From: Sedimenticola sp.
Lineage (GTDB): Bacteria > Pseudomonadota > Gammaproteobacteria > Chromatiales > Chromatiaceae
Reading direction: 5' to 3'
NCBI GenBank assembly: GCA_027023915.1
Contig: JALVUB010000222.1
Span: forward strand, 1-5,518
Length of the DNA: 5,518 bases
The notes under the pieces are model-generated. The model was not told where the DNA came from and made no database searches. It saw only the letters and a program-made list of their open reading frames with translations. The position numbers were made by a program, and so were the translations under genes. Below, one piece after another: positions 5,456 to 5,518 of this stretch; the stretch's first letter is position 1, and the number at the start of each line of letters is the position of its first letter.

Positions 5456-5518
5456 TGAAGACCCTGGAACGTGCCAGCATCTATACCGATTTCAGCGGCC
5501 TTGCCGAGCTGAAGGCCC
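5455..5518 (+). CDS. flgJ: Flagellar rod-capping protein FlgJ, N-terminal fragment
   Basis: Partial gene cut by the window end; 21 codons are visible, giving MKTLERASIYTDFSGLAELK followed by A. The YTDFxGLAxLxA motif is the conserved N-terminus of FlgJ, whose N-terminal domain caps the growing rod in the periplasm. In many beta- and gammaproteobacteria a C-terminal glucosaminidase/muramidase domain cuts peptidoglycan for rod passage; whether this copy has it cannot be seen. The ATG overlaps the flgI stop by one base (TGATG at 5453-5457). I see no Shine-Dalgarno sequence within about 15 bases upstream, so initiation probably depends on ribosomes ending flgI. The position right after flgI is the usual one for flgJ. 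Identification rests on a short segment plus strong context. Confidence 0.9.
   Translation, partial: MKTLERASIYTDFSGLAELKA

Noticed and set aside
1..5518. A hidden novel system, island or mobile insertion
   Set aside because: All genes are core flagellar genes in standard order with tight spacing. No transposase, integrase, tRNA, CRISPR-like repeat or obvious composition break was seen.

Overview
This window is an uninterrupted run of flagellar axial and ring genes, all on the + strand, in the order flgC (3' end only), flgD, flgE, flgF, flgG, flgH, flgI, flgJ (5' end only). Every complete gene was identified from its translated family motifs. I saw no frameshift, mobile element, RNA gene, CRISPR array or convincing terminator, and no stretch above 50 bases without a gene.

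Organism: the DNA is GC-rich. The outer-membrane L-ring lipoprotein (FlgH) and periplasmic P-ring protein (FlgI) show a Gram-negative, diderm cell. The gene order and the closeness of FlgG, FlgH and FlgI to the enteric proteins suggest a proteobacterium, most likely a gammaproteobacterium (possibly beta). I cannot name a genus from sequence alone.

Layout: 1-91 is the C-terminal helix of proximal-rod protein FlgC; 111-791 is hook cap FlgD; 815-2068 hook protein FlgE; 2085-2825 proximal rod FlgF; 2874-3659 distal rod FlgG; 3669-4337 L-ring lipoprotein FlgH; 4349-5455 P-ring protein FlgI; 5455-5518 the first 21 codons of FlgJ. Gaps are 19, 23, 16, 48, 9 and 11 bases, then a 1-base overlap, so this is very probably one transcript starting upstream (flgB or earlier) and continuing past the window (usually flgK and flgL).

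How they work together: FlgC, FlgF, FlgG, FlgE and FlgD lack Sec signal peptides and are expected to pass through the flagellar type III export channel. FlgF and FlgG extend the rod, with FlgJ as its cap and, in many proteobacteria, a peptidoglycan hydrolase. FlgI and FlgH carry Sec signals and form the P and L bushings around the distal rod. FlgD then caps the growing hook made of FlgE.

This is a conserved, well-known system and I found no undescribed one. The points worth a second look are modest: ribosome-binding-site quality that parallels subunit copy number, a FlgI lacking the two cysteines of the enteric protein, Shine-Dalgarno sequences fused to the preceding stop codons, a small hairpin in the only sizeable gap (flgF-flgG), and a basic linker in FlgD.
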